Shown: piece after piece, positions 54,010 to 63,136 of the stretch
Position numbering within the stretch: position 1 is the first letter of the stretch
How the letters are laid out: every line of letters starts with the position of its first letter
Origin: Peristeroidobacter soli
GTDB lineage: Bacteria > Pseudomonadota > Gammaproteobacteria > Steroidobacterales > Steroidobacteraceae
Direction: 5' to 3'
NCBI RefSeq assembly: GCF_004138485.1
Contig: NZ_RYEV01000006.1
Span: forward strand, 558,001-622,000
DNA length: 64,000 nt
Position numbers and translations under genes: made by a program
Notes under the pieces: generated by a model
Told to the model about the DNA's origin: nothing
Databases searched by the model: none
What the model saw: the letters and a program-made list of their open reading frames with translations, nothing else

Positions 54010-55334
54010 ACGTCCAATCGACGGCGGTGCCGCTCGGTAACGATACGGCGACTTATCCATCGGCCGCGCGCGGCTGGTGGATGGTCGCCGTTTTCTGTCT
54101 GGCCGCGTTCGTTTCATACACCGACCGGCTCATTCTCAGCGCGCTGTTCGATCCGTTGCGCGCCGACCTGGGCATCTCAGACGCGCAGGTCAGTCTGCTG
54201 CAGGGAGCTGCTTTCGTAGTGATCTACGTGTTGGCCGGATTGCCGCTGGGTCGGCTGGCGGATCGTGGCCGTCGCCGCAGTCTGCTGCTGTTCGGCGCCA
54301 TCACCTGGTGTCTCGGCACCGCGTATTGTGGAATGGCGCCGGACTTCTGGAGTCTGTTCGTCGGCCGCTTGATCGTAGGTATCGGTGAAGCGGCGCTGGC
54401 GCCCGCTGGCGTCTCGATGCTTGCCGACAGCATTCCGCCGGAGCGTCGCGGCACTGCCATCGGCATTTTCATGATGGGCACGGTAGTGGGCGGCCCGGCC
54501 GCTGTCGCCATCGGCGGGATATTGCTTGGCGCGGCGGAGACGGGAGCGCTGAGCTCATTGCCGTTGATTGGCGAGGCGGCGCCGTGGCGTATCGTGCTGG
54601 TCGTCGTCGGCATTTGCGGCTTGATCGTTCCGCTATTGTTTCTGACGCTGCGCGAACCGGCGCGTACTGGAACGACGGGGCACGACATGCCGCTGTCGCA
54701 AGTCGTGAGCCGCTTCGTACGCGACTGGCGATTGTTCGTGCCGCTCTATCTGGGGATGGCGTTGTTGTCGGTGGGTGACTATGGATTGTTCTCGTGGGTG
54801 CCAGCCTCGCTCTCGCGCCGTTTTGCCTGGTCATCGGAGCAGATCGGTACGCTGATGGGCGCGATCACGGCGGTGGCGGGCGTGACTGGATCGCTTGCCG
54901 CCGGTGCGCTGTCCGATGCCGCTGCACGACGTGGCGGCACTCGCGCACGTCTGGGCCTGGTTGCAGCGGGCGCTCTCGTTGCGGCATTCGGCGCCTCGCT
55001 GGTGGCGGTGAACCATCCTGGATTCGTGCTCGCGGGCCTGGGGCTTTGGACGTTCGCTTCGGCGCTCGGCGGTATCGGCGGCATCGCCGCGCTACAGGAA
55101 ATCGTGCCCAACGAGCTGCGCGGTGTCAGCATGTCGGTGCTCGCCTTCTGCAATACGTTGCTGGGACTGGGATTCGGCCCGACAGCGGTAGCATTGGTCA
55201 CCGAGCGAGGATTCGGCGAACCGGCAGCCGTGGGTACCGCGATCAGCGTGGTCGTCGCGCCGGCCGGGTTGATCTCTTGTTTATTATTTGTCGTGTTGAG
55301 AAATCGCAGCCCCAGGGGATCGCATGATCGATGA
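54006..55334 (+). CDS. MFS transporter (spinster-like)
   Basis: A 442-aa protein with about 12 helices. 'FVSYTDRLILSALFDPLRAD' in helix 1 and 'LAGLPLGRLADRGRRRSLLL' (motif A) place it with the spinster/organic-solute MFS group. 'GIGEAALAPAGVSMLADSIP' is the typical helix 4-5 region. ATG 54006 overlaps the CocE stop by ATGA. It probably moves the hydrolysis product across the inner membrane. Confidence 0.92.
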   Translation: MNVQSTAVPLGNDTATYPSAARGWWMVAVFCLAAFVSYTDRLILSALFDPLRADLGISDAQVSLLQGAAFVVIYVLAGLPLGRLADRGRRRSLLLFGAITWCLGTAYCGMAPDFWSLFVGRLIVGIGEAALAPAGVSMLADSIPPERRGTAIGIFMMGTVVGGPAAVAIGGILLGAAETGALSSLPLIGEAAPWRIVLVVVGICGLIVPLLFLTLREPARTGTTGHDMPLSQVVSRFVRDWRLFVPLYLGMALLSVGDYGLFSWVPASLSRRFAWSSEQIGTLMGAITAVAGVTGSLAAGALSDAAARRGGTRARLGLVAAGALVAAFGASLVAVNHPGFVLAGLGLWTFASALGGIGGIAALQEIVPNELRGVSMSVLAFCNTLLGLGFGPTAVALVTERGFGEPAAVGTAISVVVAPAGLISCLLFVVLRNRSPRGSHDR

Positions 55335-56328
55335 GCTCGACTACACAGCCCGCGCCCGCGACCTGGTCCGTGACACATTCGCCTGGGACAACCATGCGTG
55401 CATGCCGTTGCGGCCGAACGACGACACTTTTCTGCAGCAGATCGAGCGTCACCGGAATGCGGGCTTCAGCGCGGTCACGGTGAATGTCGGGTTCGGTGAG
55501 AACACGGTCGAAGATCATGTCCGCATGCTGGCTCACTTCATCCAGTGGTTCTCATCGCGACCTGACGCATACGTGCTCGCGAAGTCGACGGACGATCTGC
55601 GACGTGCCCGCGAGCAGCGCAAGCTGGCCGTCTGTTTCGATATCGAGGGCATGTGCGCGGTCGCCGATCAGGCCAGCCTGGTGTCGCTGTACTACGAGTT
55701 GGGCGTGCGCTGGATGCTGATCGCTTACAACAAGAACAACCCGGCCGGCGGCGGTTGTCAGGATGCCGACAGCGGCTTGACCGAATTCGGACGCAAGGTG
55801 ATCGACGAGATGACCCGCGTCGGCATGATGGTGTGCTGCTCGCACACCGGATATCGCACGGCGCGGGAAGTGATCGAGTATTCGCCCAACCCGGTGCTCT
55901 TCTCTCACAGCAATCCGCGCGCGCTGCACGACCATCCCCGGAACATTCCAGACGACCTGATGAAAGCATGCGCACAGCGCGGCGGCCTCGTTGGCATCAA
56001 CGGCGTCGGCATCTTTCTGGGCGCCAACGACACGCGCACCGAAACCATCGCGCGGCACATCGACTATGCGGTAAACCTGATCGGCGAGGACCATGTCGGC
56101 TTGGGGCTGGATTATGTGTTCGACAGCTCGGAGCTCGACGACTACATGAAAAAGATGGCCGCAACGTTTCCCGCCGGAATGGGGTACGGCGTCGGCATGC
56201 GACTGGTCGAGCCCGAGCGGCTGACCGATATCACGGCGCAACTGATGCGGTTGGGATATCGCGACTCGAGCCTGCGCAAGATCCTCGGTGGCAACCTGCT
56301 GCGGCTGGCTGAGCAAGTCTGGCGCTGA
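55324..56328 (+). CDS. M19 dipeptidase family protein
   Basis: A 334-aa M19 enzyme. 'KLAVCFDIEGMCAVADQASL' carries the bridging Glu. 'GMMVCCSHTGYRTAREVI' and 'VLFSHSNPRALHDHPRNIPD' carry the metal His residues. 'DHVGLGLDYVFDS' carries the Asp. The N-terminal site reads 'AWDNHACMPLRP', so the HxD motif has become HxC. Of the four M19-like proteins here this is the most complete. No signal peptide, so it likely acts on dipeptides after import. It overlaps the MFS gene by 11 bases and is the last gene of the operon. Confidence 0.9.
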   Translation: MIDELDYTARARDLVRDTFAWDNHACMPLRPNDDTFLQQIERHRNAGFSAVTVNVGFGENTVEDHVRMLAHFIQWFSSRPDAYVLAKSTDDLRRAREQRKLAVCFDIEGMCAVADQASLVSLYYELGVRWMLIAYNKNNPAGGGCQDADSGLTEFGRKVIDEMTRVGMMVCCSHTGYRTAREVIEYSPNPVLFSHSNPRALHDHPRNIPDDLMKACAQRGGLVGINGVGIFLGANDTRTETIARHIDYAVNLIGEDHVGLGLDYVFDSSELDDYMKKMAATFPAGMGYGVGMRLVEPERLTDITAQLMRLGYRDSSLRKILGGNLLRLAEQVWR

Positions 56329-56344
56329 CCCGGTCGGCGCGCTT

Positions 56345-56368
56345 TTCACTCACACGCGTGAGAGTGAA
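56345..56368. promoter_or_regulatory. 24-bp palindrome upstream of the TetR gene
   Basis: TTCACTC (56345-56351) and GAGTGAA (56362-56368) flank the 8-bp palindrome CACGCGTG (56353-56360). Only one base pair in 12 (A against A) is mismatched. It lies 115 bases before the TetR start. A similar TCACTCAC-containing element precedes the TonB receptor at 57296, so it is likely the TetR operator. Confidence 0.65.
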
Positions 56369-56482
56369 TGTTGACATCGGACCGACTTGATGGCTCACTT
56401 CGGGTTGCAGACCGTCGCCGCGTCCGTGGGGGAATGACGCGATGGTCTGTTTCCGACTGCCGAAGAGGGCGGAGCCTGAATC

Positions 56483-57199
56483 GTGCTGGCACACACAAAA
56501 ACTCGAGGTGAGCACCCGGTTGCGCCGAAGCGGCGCCCGGCCGGCCGCAAGCGTGTCAGCAAGGCGGAACAGCGGGCGGAAACGATGGAACAGATCCTGG
56601 ACACGGCGGAGGGGCTGTTCTCCAAGCACGGTCTGTACGGGGTCACGCTGAAGGATGTGGCGCAACGTCTGGGCGTGCACCACACGTTGATGAACTATTA
56701 CTTCAAGGACAAGAAAAAACTGTTCGACGCCGTGTTTGCCCGCCGCGCCGTCGTCACCAGCACGCGTCGCATGCGGGCCTTGGACGAATACGACCTCGCG
56801 ACCAACGGCGAGCCGACGGTGGAAGGCGCGCTACATGCGTTTCTGGATACCGACCTCGATCTTTATATCGAAGGCGGCGAGCGCTGGAAGAACTATGGGG
56901 CGCTCGGCGCGCAAGTAGCCAACACCCCGGAGTGGGGCGCCGAGCTGATGGACAAACACTTCGATCCCGTGGTGCTGCGTCTGATCGGACTGCTCAAGCG
57001 CGCGCTGCCGGATTGTTCCGAAGAAGATATTTTCTGGGGCTATCACTTCGTGACCGGCGCGCTGCTGCTCACGCTCGCGCGCACCGGCCGGATCGACAAG
57101 CTGTCGGGCGGCGCGTGCAAATCGGACGATTTCGGCGCGGTGAAACAGCGCATGGCGACGTTCATGGCGGCGGGCTTTCGCGAAGTGTGCGGCAGGTGA
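56483..57199 (+). CDS. TetR-family transcriptional regulator
   Basis: A 238-aa regulator. A basic N-terminal tail (about 1-30) precedes the TetR helix-turn-helix (about 35-85: 'QILDTAEGLFSKHGLYGVTL', 'KDVAQRLGVHHTLMNYYFKD', 'KKKLFDAVFARR'). A helical ligand domain fills the rest. The start is a GTG. It likely represses the TonB receptor operon 97 bases downstream and itself. The ligand is unknown. Confidence 0.9.
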   Translation: MLAHTKTRGEHPVAPKRRPAGRKRVSKAEQRAETMEQILDTAEGLFSKHGLYGVTLKDVAQRLGVHHTLMNYYFKDKKKLFDAVFARRAVVTSTRRMRALDEYDLATNGEPTVEGALHAFLDTDLDLYIEGGERWKNYGALGAQVANTPEWGAELMDKHFDPVVLRLIGLLKRALPDCSEEDIFWGYHFVTGALLLTLARTGRIDKLSGGACKSDDFGAVKQRMATFMAAGFREVCGR

Positions 57200-57239
57200 C
57201 CCAACCGACCAATGCCCGCTGATTTTTTCGGTGAGTTAC

Positions 57240-57257
57240 TCACTCACGTGTGAATGA
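57240..57257. promoter_or_regulatory. TetR-type palindrome before the TonB-DUF3604 operon
   Basis: TCACTCACGTGTGAATGA (57240-57257) pairs 7 of 9 positions around 57248.5 and shares TCACTCAC with the palindrome at 56345. It lies 39 bases before the receptor start. Confidence 0.55.
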
Positions 57258-57295
57258 AGATCAAGATAGATCGGACGACCAACAGGGGGATCAGT

Positions 57296-60200
57296 ATGAA
57301 ACTCGCGTTATACGGGGCTTCGGGCGTTGCATTGCTCATCGGTGTGACCGGCGGCGCAGGGCCGGTCTGGGCACAGTCGGTGCCCGCTCCAGGGACGAAT
57401 GACGAGGTGGCATTGACCGAAATCATCGTCACCGGTTCGTTCATCCGGGGCACCGCGGTGGACACCGCGTTGCCGGTCGAAGTGTATTCGCAGGAGGACC
57501 TCGAGTTGCGCGGCGCGCCGTCCGCGCTGGAATTCGCCAAGAGCCTGACCATCGCCGGGCCGACCACCGGCGAGTCCTATTATTTCGGCGGCCCCACCTT
57601 GATCGGCTCGGTCAACTACAACTTGCGCGGGCTGGGCTCCGACAAGACGCTGATCCTGCTCAACGGCCGCCGCATGGACATCAACACGGCGAACATTCCC
57701 TCGCTGGCGTTGGCTCGCACGGAAATTCTCAAGGACGGCGCAGCCGTGATCTACGGCGCCGACGCCACCGGCGGCGTGGTGAACTTCATCACTCGCGATC
57801 GCTTCGTCGGTCTCGATATGAGCGCGCAATACAAATACATCGATGGCTCCGACGGCGACTATTCCGCCGGCATCCTCGGCGGCGTCGGGGAAGGGCGCGT
57901 GAATCTGATCGCATCGGTCGAGTACGAACATCGTTCGCGACTGCGCGCTCTGGAACGGGATTTCACTCGCGACTCGCTCGATCCCACCAAGACCGGATAC
58001 AACCCCGCGCCGTGGTCGACGCTGACCAACCTGGCAGGATGGGTGCCGCGCGGTACGCTGCCGGCCGTTCCCACTGCCACGATCGACGGCGAATTCGGCG
58101 CGCCGGTCGGGGGCATCGTGGCCGATTTCACGCGTCAGTCGTGCGAAGCGGTCGGCGGCAGGTACGACAACAACTTCACTTGCGCTTACAACTACATTCC
58201 GTACTACAGCCTGGTCGAGGACAACGACATCTATCGCGGCTATCTGCAACTCAACGCAGAGCTCTCGGAGCGCATGGACTTTCACGCCGATGCTTCCTAC
58301 GCCCGAGTGACCTCGCCTCAGGTGTTCGCTTCGCCGGCGCAGCCGATGGTGCGAGGCCCGGCGATGGCGACCGGCTCGACGTTTCAGATCTACGTGCCGA
58401 TCACGAATCCATACGCGGCGGATTTCGCAGCTCGCAACGGTATCGTCGGCGCCTCGGGCTTCACGCCGGTGACCTATCGACTGCTGGGTCACGGTGGCAA
58501 TTTCGCGTTCGGCGATGGCGAGGGCTACGGTGTGCCCGATCGGATCGACAACGAGATCTGGCGTCTGTCGGCAGGTGTCAACGGAACGTTGGGCGACTGG
58601 GCGGGTATCGCGCGCGACGTGGGTTACGACTTTGCGGTGACTTACAACCATTCGGACGCGTACAACACGCACCCGGACACGATCGGCTATCGTCTGCAAC
58701 AGGCTCTCAACGGTTTCGGCGGCCCCAACTGTCAGGCGGCCGACCTCGATCCGACACGCTTCGGTACGCAGAATCCCGCGGCCGCCGGTCAGAGCGGTTG
58801 CATGTGGTGGAATCCGTTCTCCACCTCGTTCGCGGGTCAGCCGGTCCGCAATCTCGCCAATCCAAACTATGCCGCGGGCTCGGAAAATTCACTGGAGCTG
58901 ACGCGTTGGCTGTTCGATCCTCGCGCCACGCGCACGATCAACGAGAACACCACCGTGGATCTGGTGTTCGACGGCCGTCTGGGCGTGCATCTGCCGGGCG
59001 GTGAAGTGGGTTGGGCGGTGGGCGGTCAGTATCGCGACGTGAAGAGTCGCGAAGACATTCCGGATCCGCTGTACAACGGCAGTCTGGCGTGCGAGTGGCC
59101 CGCCCAATTCACCAGCGGCAACGGCGTCGGATCGCCCAATCTGCCGGCATCGCCGTTGCCGACCAACGATCCGAACTTCCGCGGCTGTACGCCGGACAGC
59201 CCGGGACCGTTCGTGCTGTTCGCGCCCAATCCTCCGGATTCGCTGGGACGCACTCAATACTCGGCGTTCACCGAGCTGCGCATTCCGGTGCTCTCGAACC
59301 TGGATTTCCAGGCCGCCGCGCGTCACGAGGAATTCGAAGGCGGGCTCGGCGCCACTGTTTACAAACTCGCCGGCAAATGGAATGTCTGGGGGCCGCTGTC
59401 GTTGCGTGGCTCGTACGGCACCAACTATCAGGCGCCGCCATTGGGCGTGGTGCCTGGCCAGGTGACGGTCGCGGCCCGCACCTACACGGCCGCGGCCAGC
59501 AACTGGCTGGCCGCGCAATTCATCACCGATCCGAATCTGAAACCGGAAACGGCGACCGCCAGGAACTTCGGCGTGATCTGGCAGAGCGACGGCTTCGCGC
59601 CGGGCCATCACTTCCAGGCGATCGTGGATTATTTCGACATCCGCACCAAGGATCAGATCGGTCAGGTGGCCGACCCCAATCAGATCGCGAGCCTGGTGTT
59701 CAACGGACCGGGCGGCACGATCACGACCTGCGATCCGGGCGCGCAGCCGCTGCTGAACCGCGTGACCTTCAATGCCGGCTGCACCGTCGGCATGAGCGGC
59801 GTCGGTTCGTTCTCGTCGGTGTCCACTCGCTACGGCAACGGTCCGGGTCAGACCACCAACGGCTTCGACTTCCAGAGCATGTACGACATGCCGCTCGCCG
59901 CCGGCGATCTGACGCTGAGCCTGAACGCCACCAAGATCACCGAGTTGAAAACCGGCCCCACCGCGCTCGACGGCGTCATCGTCTCGACCGGCGACGACCG
60001 GTTGGGCATGCTGAACTTCGCCACCTTCGCGCAGGCGGCGCCGGAATGGCGGGCCAACTTCGCCGCCAATTACCGCTTCGATCGTCACAACATGCGAGTC
60101 GGCGTGAACTATGTGTCGGCCGTGAAGGACGAGCGGCCGGGTGTGCAGTATGGCGAGGACGGCGAGGACTGGATCACCGTCGATCTCACTTATCGTTTCG

Positions 60201-60349
60201 AGTTCAATGACGGTCTGGCGCTCTCGGCCACCGTGGCCAATGCGTTCGACCGCGATCCGCCTCCGGCTCAGGAGGAGTTCGGCTACGACCCGTGGACGGC
60301 GAATCCGCTGGGCCGCACCGCCGAGATCGGCCTCAGGATGAGCTTCTGA
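57296..60349 (+). CDS. Large TonB-dependent receptor
   Basis: A 1017-aa outer-membrane receptor without STN domain: signal peptide (about 1-27, '...AGPVWAQ'), TonB box-like 'LTEIIVTGSF' (about 39-48), plug with 'VNYNLRGLGSDKTLILLNGR', and a long barrel ending 'GRTAEIGLRMSF'. The LRGLGSxxTLIL-NGRR plug motif is shared with the STN receptor at 13524, placing both in the long receptor group seen in oligotrophic proteobacteria. ATG 57296 has AGGGGGA upstream; ATG 57254 lies too close to the operator. The next gene starts within its stop codon. Confidence 0.95.
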   Translation: MKLALYGASGVALLIGVTGGAGPVWAQSVPAPGTNDEVALTEIIVTGSFIRGTAVDTALPVEVYSQEDLELRGAPSALEFAKSLTIAGPTTGESYYFGGPTLIGSVNYNLRGLGSDKTLILLNGRRMDINTANIPSLALARTEILKDGAAVIYGADATGGVVNFITRDRFVGLDMSAQYKYIDGSDGDYSAGILGGVGEGRVNLIASVEYEHRSRLRALERDFTRDSLDPTKTGYNPAPWSTLTNLAGWVPRGTLPAVPTATIDGEFGAPVGGIVADFTRQSCEAVGGRYDNNFTCAYNYIPYYSLVEDNDIYRGYLQLNAELSERMDFHADASYARVTSPQVFASPAQPMVRGPAMATGSTFQIYVPITNPYAADFAARNGIVGASGFTPVTYRLLGHGGNFAFGDGEGYGVPDRIDNEIWRLSAGVNGTLGDWAGIARDVGYDFAVTYNHSDAYNTHPDTIGYRLQQALNGFGGPNCQAADLDPTRFGTQNPAAAGQSGCMWWNPFSTSFAGQPVRNLANPNYAAGSENSLELTRWLFDPRATRTINENTTVDLVFDGRLGVHLPGGEVGWAVGGQYRDVKSREDIPDPLYNGSLACEWPAQFTSGNGVGSPNLPASPLPTNDPNFRGCTPDSPGPFVLFAPNPPDSLGRTQYSAFTELRIPVLSNLDFQAAARHEEFEGGLGATVYKLAGKWNVWGPLSLRGSYGTNYQAPPLGVVPGQVTVAARTYTAAASNWLAAQFITDPNLKPETATARNFGVIWQSDGFAPGHHFQAIVDYFDIRTKDQIGQVADPNQIASLVFNGPGGTITTCDPGAQPLLNRVTFNAGCTVGMSGVGSFSSVSTRYGNGPGQTTNGFDFQSMYDMPLAAGDLTLSLNATKITELKTGPTALDGVIVSTGDDRLGMLNFATFAQAAPEWRANFAANYRFDRHNMRVGVNYVSAVKDERPGVQYGEDGEDWITVDLTYRFEFNDGLALSATVANAFDRDPPPAQEEFGYDPWTANPLGRTAEIGLRMSF

Positions 60350-62259
60350 TGCTGGAACGTCGTGCGATGCTGGCTGTCTCGCTGTTGCTCGCTTCATGCA
60401 TGCAGCCGCGACAGCAGGATTCGCTCGACGCGCAGGCCACGGCGGCGGCTGATGCAACAGCCGCCGTCGCGGCGCCTGTGGCCAATCCATTGCGCGACGT
60501 GTATTTCGGCGACCTGCATCTACACACGCGCAATTCATTCGATGCCTACGTCTTCAACGTGCGCGCCAATCCCGATGACGCATACGCCTACGCGAAAGGC
60601 CAGACGATCAAGCACGCCATGGGCTTCGATCTGCGCCTCACGCATGCGCCGCTGGATTTTCTCGCAGTCACCGACCACGCCGAATATCTCGGCGTGGTTC
60701 AGGCGATCGATACGCCGGGTACGACGTATTCAAAGGTCCCATACGCACGCGATCTGTTCTCGAGCGAGCGCTCCGGCATCCTCGCCGCTTTCGCGCGCTT
60801 TGCCGACAGCTTGAGCGGCGGCAAGCGCTTGCCCGAGCTCTCGGACCTGTCCGCGACACGCTCGGCATGGCAGGAAACCCTGCGCAGCGCCGAGCGCAAC
60901 AACGATCCCGGTAGATTCACGACCTTCATCGGCTACGAATTCACTTCGATGCCGGAGTCGCGCAACCTGCATCGAAATATCATCTTCTCGGGCGCTCGTG
61001 CTCCAGCGATGCCTTACTCGGCGCTCGACTCGCAGAATCCGGAGGATCTGTGGCGTTGGATGGAGCAGCGGCGCGGCGAAGGCATGGAAGCGTTGTCGAT
61101 CCCTCACAACGGCAACGGCTCCGACGGCACCATGTTCGAACGCACCCTGTGGAACGGCCAACCCATCGATCGCGCCTACGCCGAGCTGCGTTCGCGCAAC
61201 GAGCCGCTGGTCGAAATCACACAGTCCAAAGGGCAGTCCGAGACCCTGCCGCTGCTGTCGCCGAACGATGAGCTCGCCGGATTCGAATTGATGACTTCAT
61301 ACATCGGCGTGAACCGGCCGATCACGAAGTTCGAGGGTGGCTATGTGCGCGACGCTCTGAAGCGGGGCATGGAGCTGGAGGCTCAGCTCGGCGCCAATCC
61401 CTACAAGTTGGGCTTCGTCGCGGGCAGCGACAGTCACAACTCGGCCGGCGCTTATGAAGAGGATCATTATTTCTCGAAGGTGGGCGTGCTGGATGGATCG
61501 CCCGATCGTCGCGGTGCCGTTCCGCCGGCCGATTACCGGAGCTGGGATGAGTTCTATGCGGCCGGCAAGACCGTGTCGGTCACTTCTACCTGGGGATCTG
61601 CGGGGCTGACTGGGATATGGGCGGAGCAGAACACGCGCGAGTCGCTGTTCGCGGCGCTTCGACGGAAGGAAACATTTGCCACCACGGGCCCGCGCATCCG
61701 CGTGCGGCTGTTCGCGGGCCATGGGTTGGAGGGAGTCAATCTGGCGACTGAAGCCGGGGTGCGCACCGCCTATGCGAAGGCAGTGCCGATGGGAGGCGAT
61801 CTGGTCGACGAGCCGGGGCACGAGCCGCAATTCGTCGTGATCGCGATGCGCGACCTCCATTCGGCACCGCTTCAGCGCATCCAGATGGTCAAGGGCTGGC
61901 TGGATCCCAATGGGACGGCTCACGAAAAGATCTTCGATGTGGTCTGTTCCGATGGCGGCAAGGTCGATGCCGCGACTCGTCGTTGTCCGGACAACGGCGC
62001 GACCGTCGATCCGGGCACATGCGAATTCTCACGCGACAAAGGCGCCGGTCAGCTGCAAAGCGCCTGGAGCGATCCCGAGTTCGAACCGAGTCGGCATGCG
62101 TTCTACTACGCGCGCGTGATCGAGAATCCGACCTGTCGCTGGTCCACGTGGGATGCGATCCGTGCCGGAGTGGCACCCAACCCGAAGCTCCCAAGGACGA
62201 TCCAGGAGCGTGCCTATACATCGCCGATCTGGTTCGTACCGACCAAGCATGCCGAATGA
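60349..62259 (+). CDS. DUF3604 lipoprotein (PHP-like metal hydrolase fold)
   Basis: A 636-aa protein. It begins MLERRAMLAVSLLLASCMQP: the LASC lipobox with Cys17 marks a lipoprotein. Metal-type motifs in the DUF3604 domain are 'YFGDLHLHTRNSFDAY', 'LAVTDHAEYLG', 'LSIPHNGNGSDG' and 'VAGSDSHNSAGAY'. The family resembles PHP phosphoesterases, but its reaction is not settled. Coupling to the TonB receptor (TGATG overlap) and to the PpiC and HupE-like genes suggests an envelope unit. The start was fixed by the lipobox and overlap. Confidence 0.9.
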   Translation: MLERRAMLAVSLLLASCMQPRQQDSLDAQATAAADATAAVAAPVANPLRDVYFGDLHLHTRNSFDAYVFNVRANPDDAYAYAKGQTIKHAMGFDLRLTHAPLDFLAVTDHAEYLGVVQAIDTPGTTYSKVPYARDLFSSERSGILAAFARFADSLSGGKRLPELSDLSATRSAWQETLRSAERNNDPGRFTTFIGYEFTSMPESRNLHRNIIFSGARAPAMPYSALDSQNPEDLWRWMEQRRGEGMEALSIPHNGNGSDGTMFERTLWNGQPIDRAYAELRSRNEPLVEITQSKGQSETLPLLSPNDELAGFELMTSYIGVNRPITKFEGGYVRDALKRGMELEAQLGANPYKLGFVAGSDSHNSAGAYEEDHYFSKVGVLDGSPDRRGAVPPADYRSWDEFYAAGKTVSVTSTWGSAGLTGIWAEQNTRESLFAALRRKETFATTGPRIRVRLFAGHGLEGVNLATEAGVRTAYAKAVPMGGDLVDEPGHEPQFVVIAMRDLHSAPLQRIQMVKGWLDPNGTAHEKIFDVVCSDGGKVDAATRRCPDNGATVDPGTCEFSRDKGAGQLQSAWSDPEFEPSRHAFYYARVIENPTCRWSTWDAIRAGVAPNPKLPRTIQERAYTSPIWFVPTKHAE

Positions 62260-63133
62260 TGCAGTCAGCGAACGGGCCGCTCGCGGCGCGAACAACCTGT
62301 TCACGCGCGCCATGCGCGAGCCGCTGCTGCAGTTCCTGGGCATCGCCGTCGTCCTGTTCGCGGCCAACCAGTTGATGCATGGTGGCAGCGTTCAGTTCTC
62401 GAATGAGCTCATCACTATCTCGCAAGGACGCGTGCAACAGATTGCCGAGAGCTACCGGTTGCTTGCCGGGCGCATGCCGAGCCGGGCCGAGTTGCAGGCG
62501 CTGGTGAACGACTTCGCGGACGAGGAGATCGCTTATCGCGAGGCCATCGCCCTGGGGCTCGATGCCGACGACACCATCGTCCGTCGACGCATGCGCCAGA
62601 AGCTCGAGTTTCTGGCCGAGGAGGCCGAGGCCAGCGAGGAGCCGACGGATGAGCAACTCGCGGGCTGGCTGGCCGATCATGCCGCGGATTATCGATTGCC
62701 GGAACGCATTTCGTTTCGACAGGTCATGGCGAGCGCCGACGTGCGCGGGAAGCGCATGAACGAGGAGGCGGCCGCACTACTGAACCAACTGCGCTCGGGC
62801 GCGGACGCGAGCAGGCTGGGCGATCCATCCATGTTGCCAGCGACATTGCCGCCGACGACACAACGTGGCGTAGCCGCGTCATTCGGCGAAACGTTTGCCG
62901 ACGCACTGTTCGCGCATGCGGGCGAGGGCTGGTTCGGTCCACTCGTCACGCCGCTGGGCGCACATCTCATACTGGTATTGACGCGAGAACCGGCGCGCGC
63001 CCCGGAGCTTGCGGACATTCGTGGCAAATTGCGATCGGACTGGATCGAGGCGCGCCGCCGGCAACAGCGCGAGCAGTTCCTCGCTCGACTGCGCCAACGT
63101 TATTCGGTGACGGTCGAGTGGCCGGAAATGTAG
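62249..63133 (+). CDS. PpiC-type peptidylprolyl isomerase-like membrane-anchored protein
   Basis: A 294-aa protein: an N-terminal membrane anchor (about 28-45, 'LLQFLGIAVVLFAANQLM'), a SurA/PrsA-like helical region (about 60-155, 'DFADEEIAYREAIALGLDAD'), and a parvulin-like C-terminal part ('RLPERISFRQVMAS', 'FGETFADALFAHAGEGWFGP', 'LVTPLGAHLILVL'). It is probably a periplasmic chaperone for its operon partners. ATG 62249 overlaps the DUF3604 end by 11 bases. Confidence 0.85.
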   Translation: MPNDAVSERAARGANNLFTRAMREPLLQFLGIAVVLFAANQLMHGGSVQFSNELITISQGRVQQIAESYRLLAGRMPSRAELQALVNDFADEEIAYREAIALGLDADDTIVRRRMRQKLEFLAEEAEASEEPTDEQLAGWLADHAADYRLPERISFRQVMASADVRGKRMNEEAAALLNQLRSGADASRLGDPSMLPATLPPTTQRGVAASFGETFADALFAHAGEGWFGPLVTPLGAHLILVLTREPARAPELADIRGKLRSDWIEARRRQQREQFLARLRQRYSVTVEWPEM

Positions 63134-63136
63134 TGC

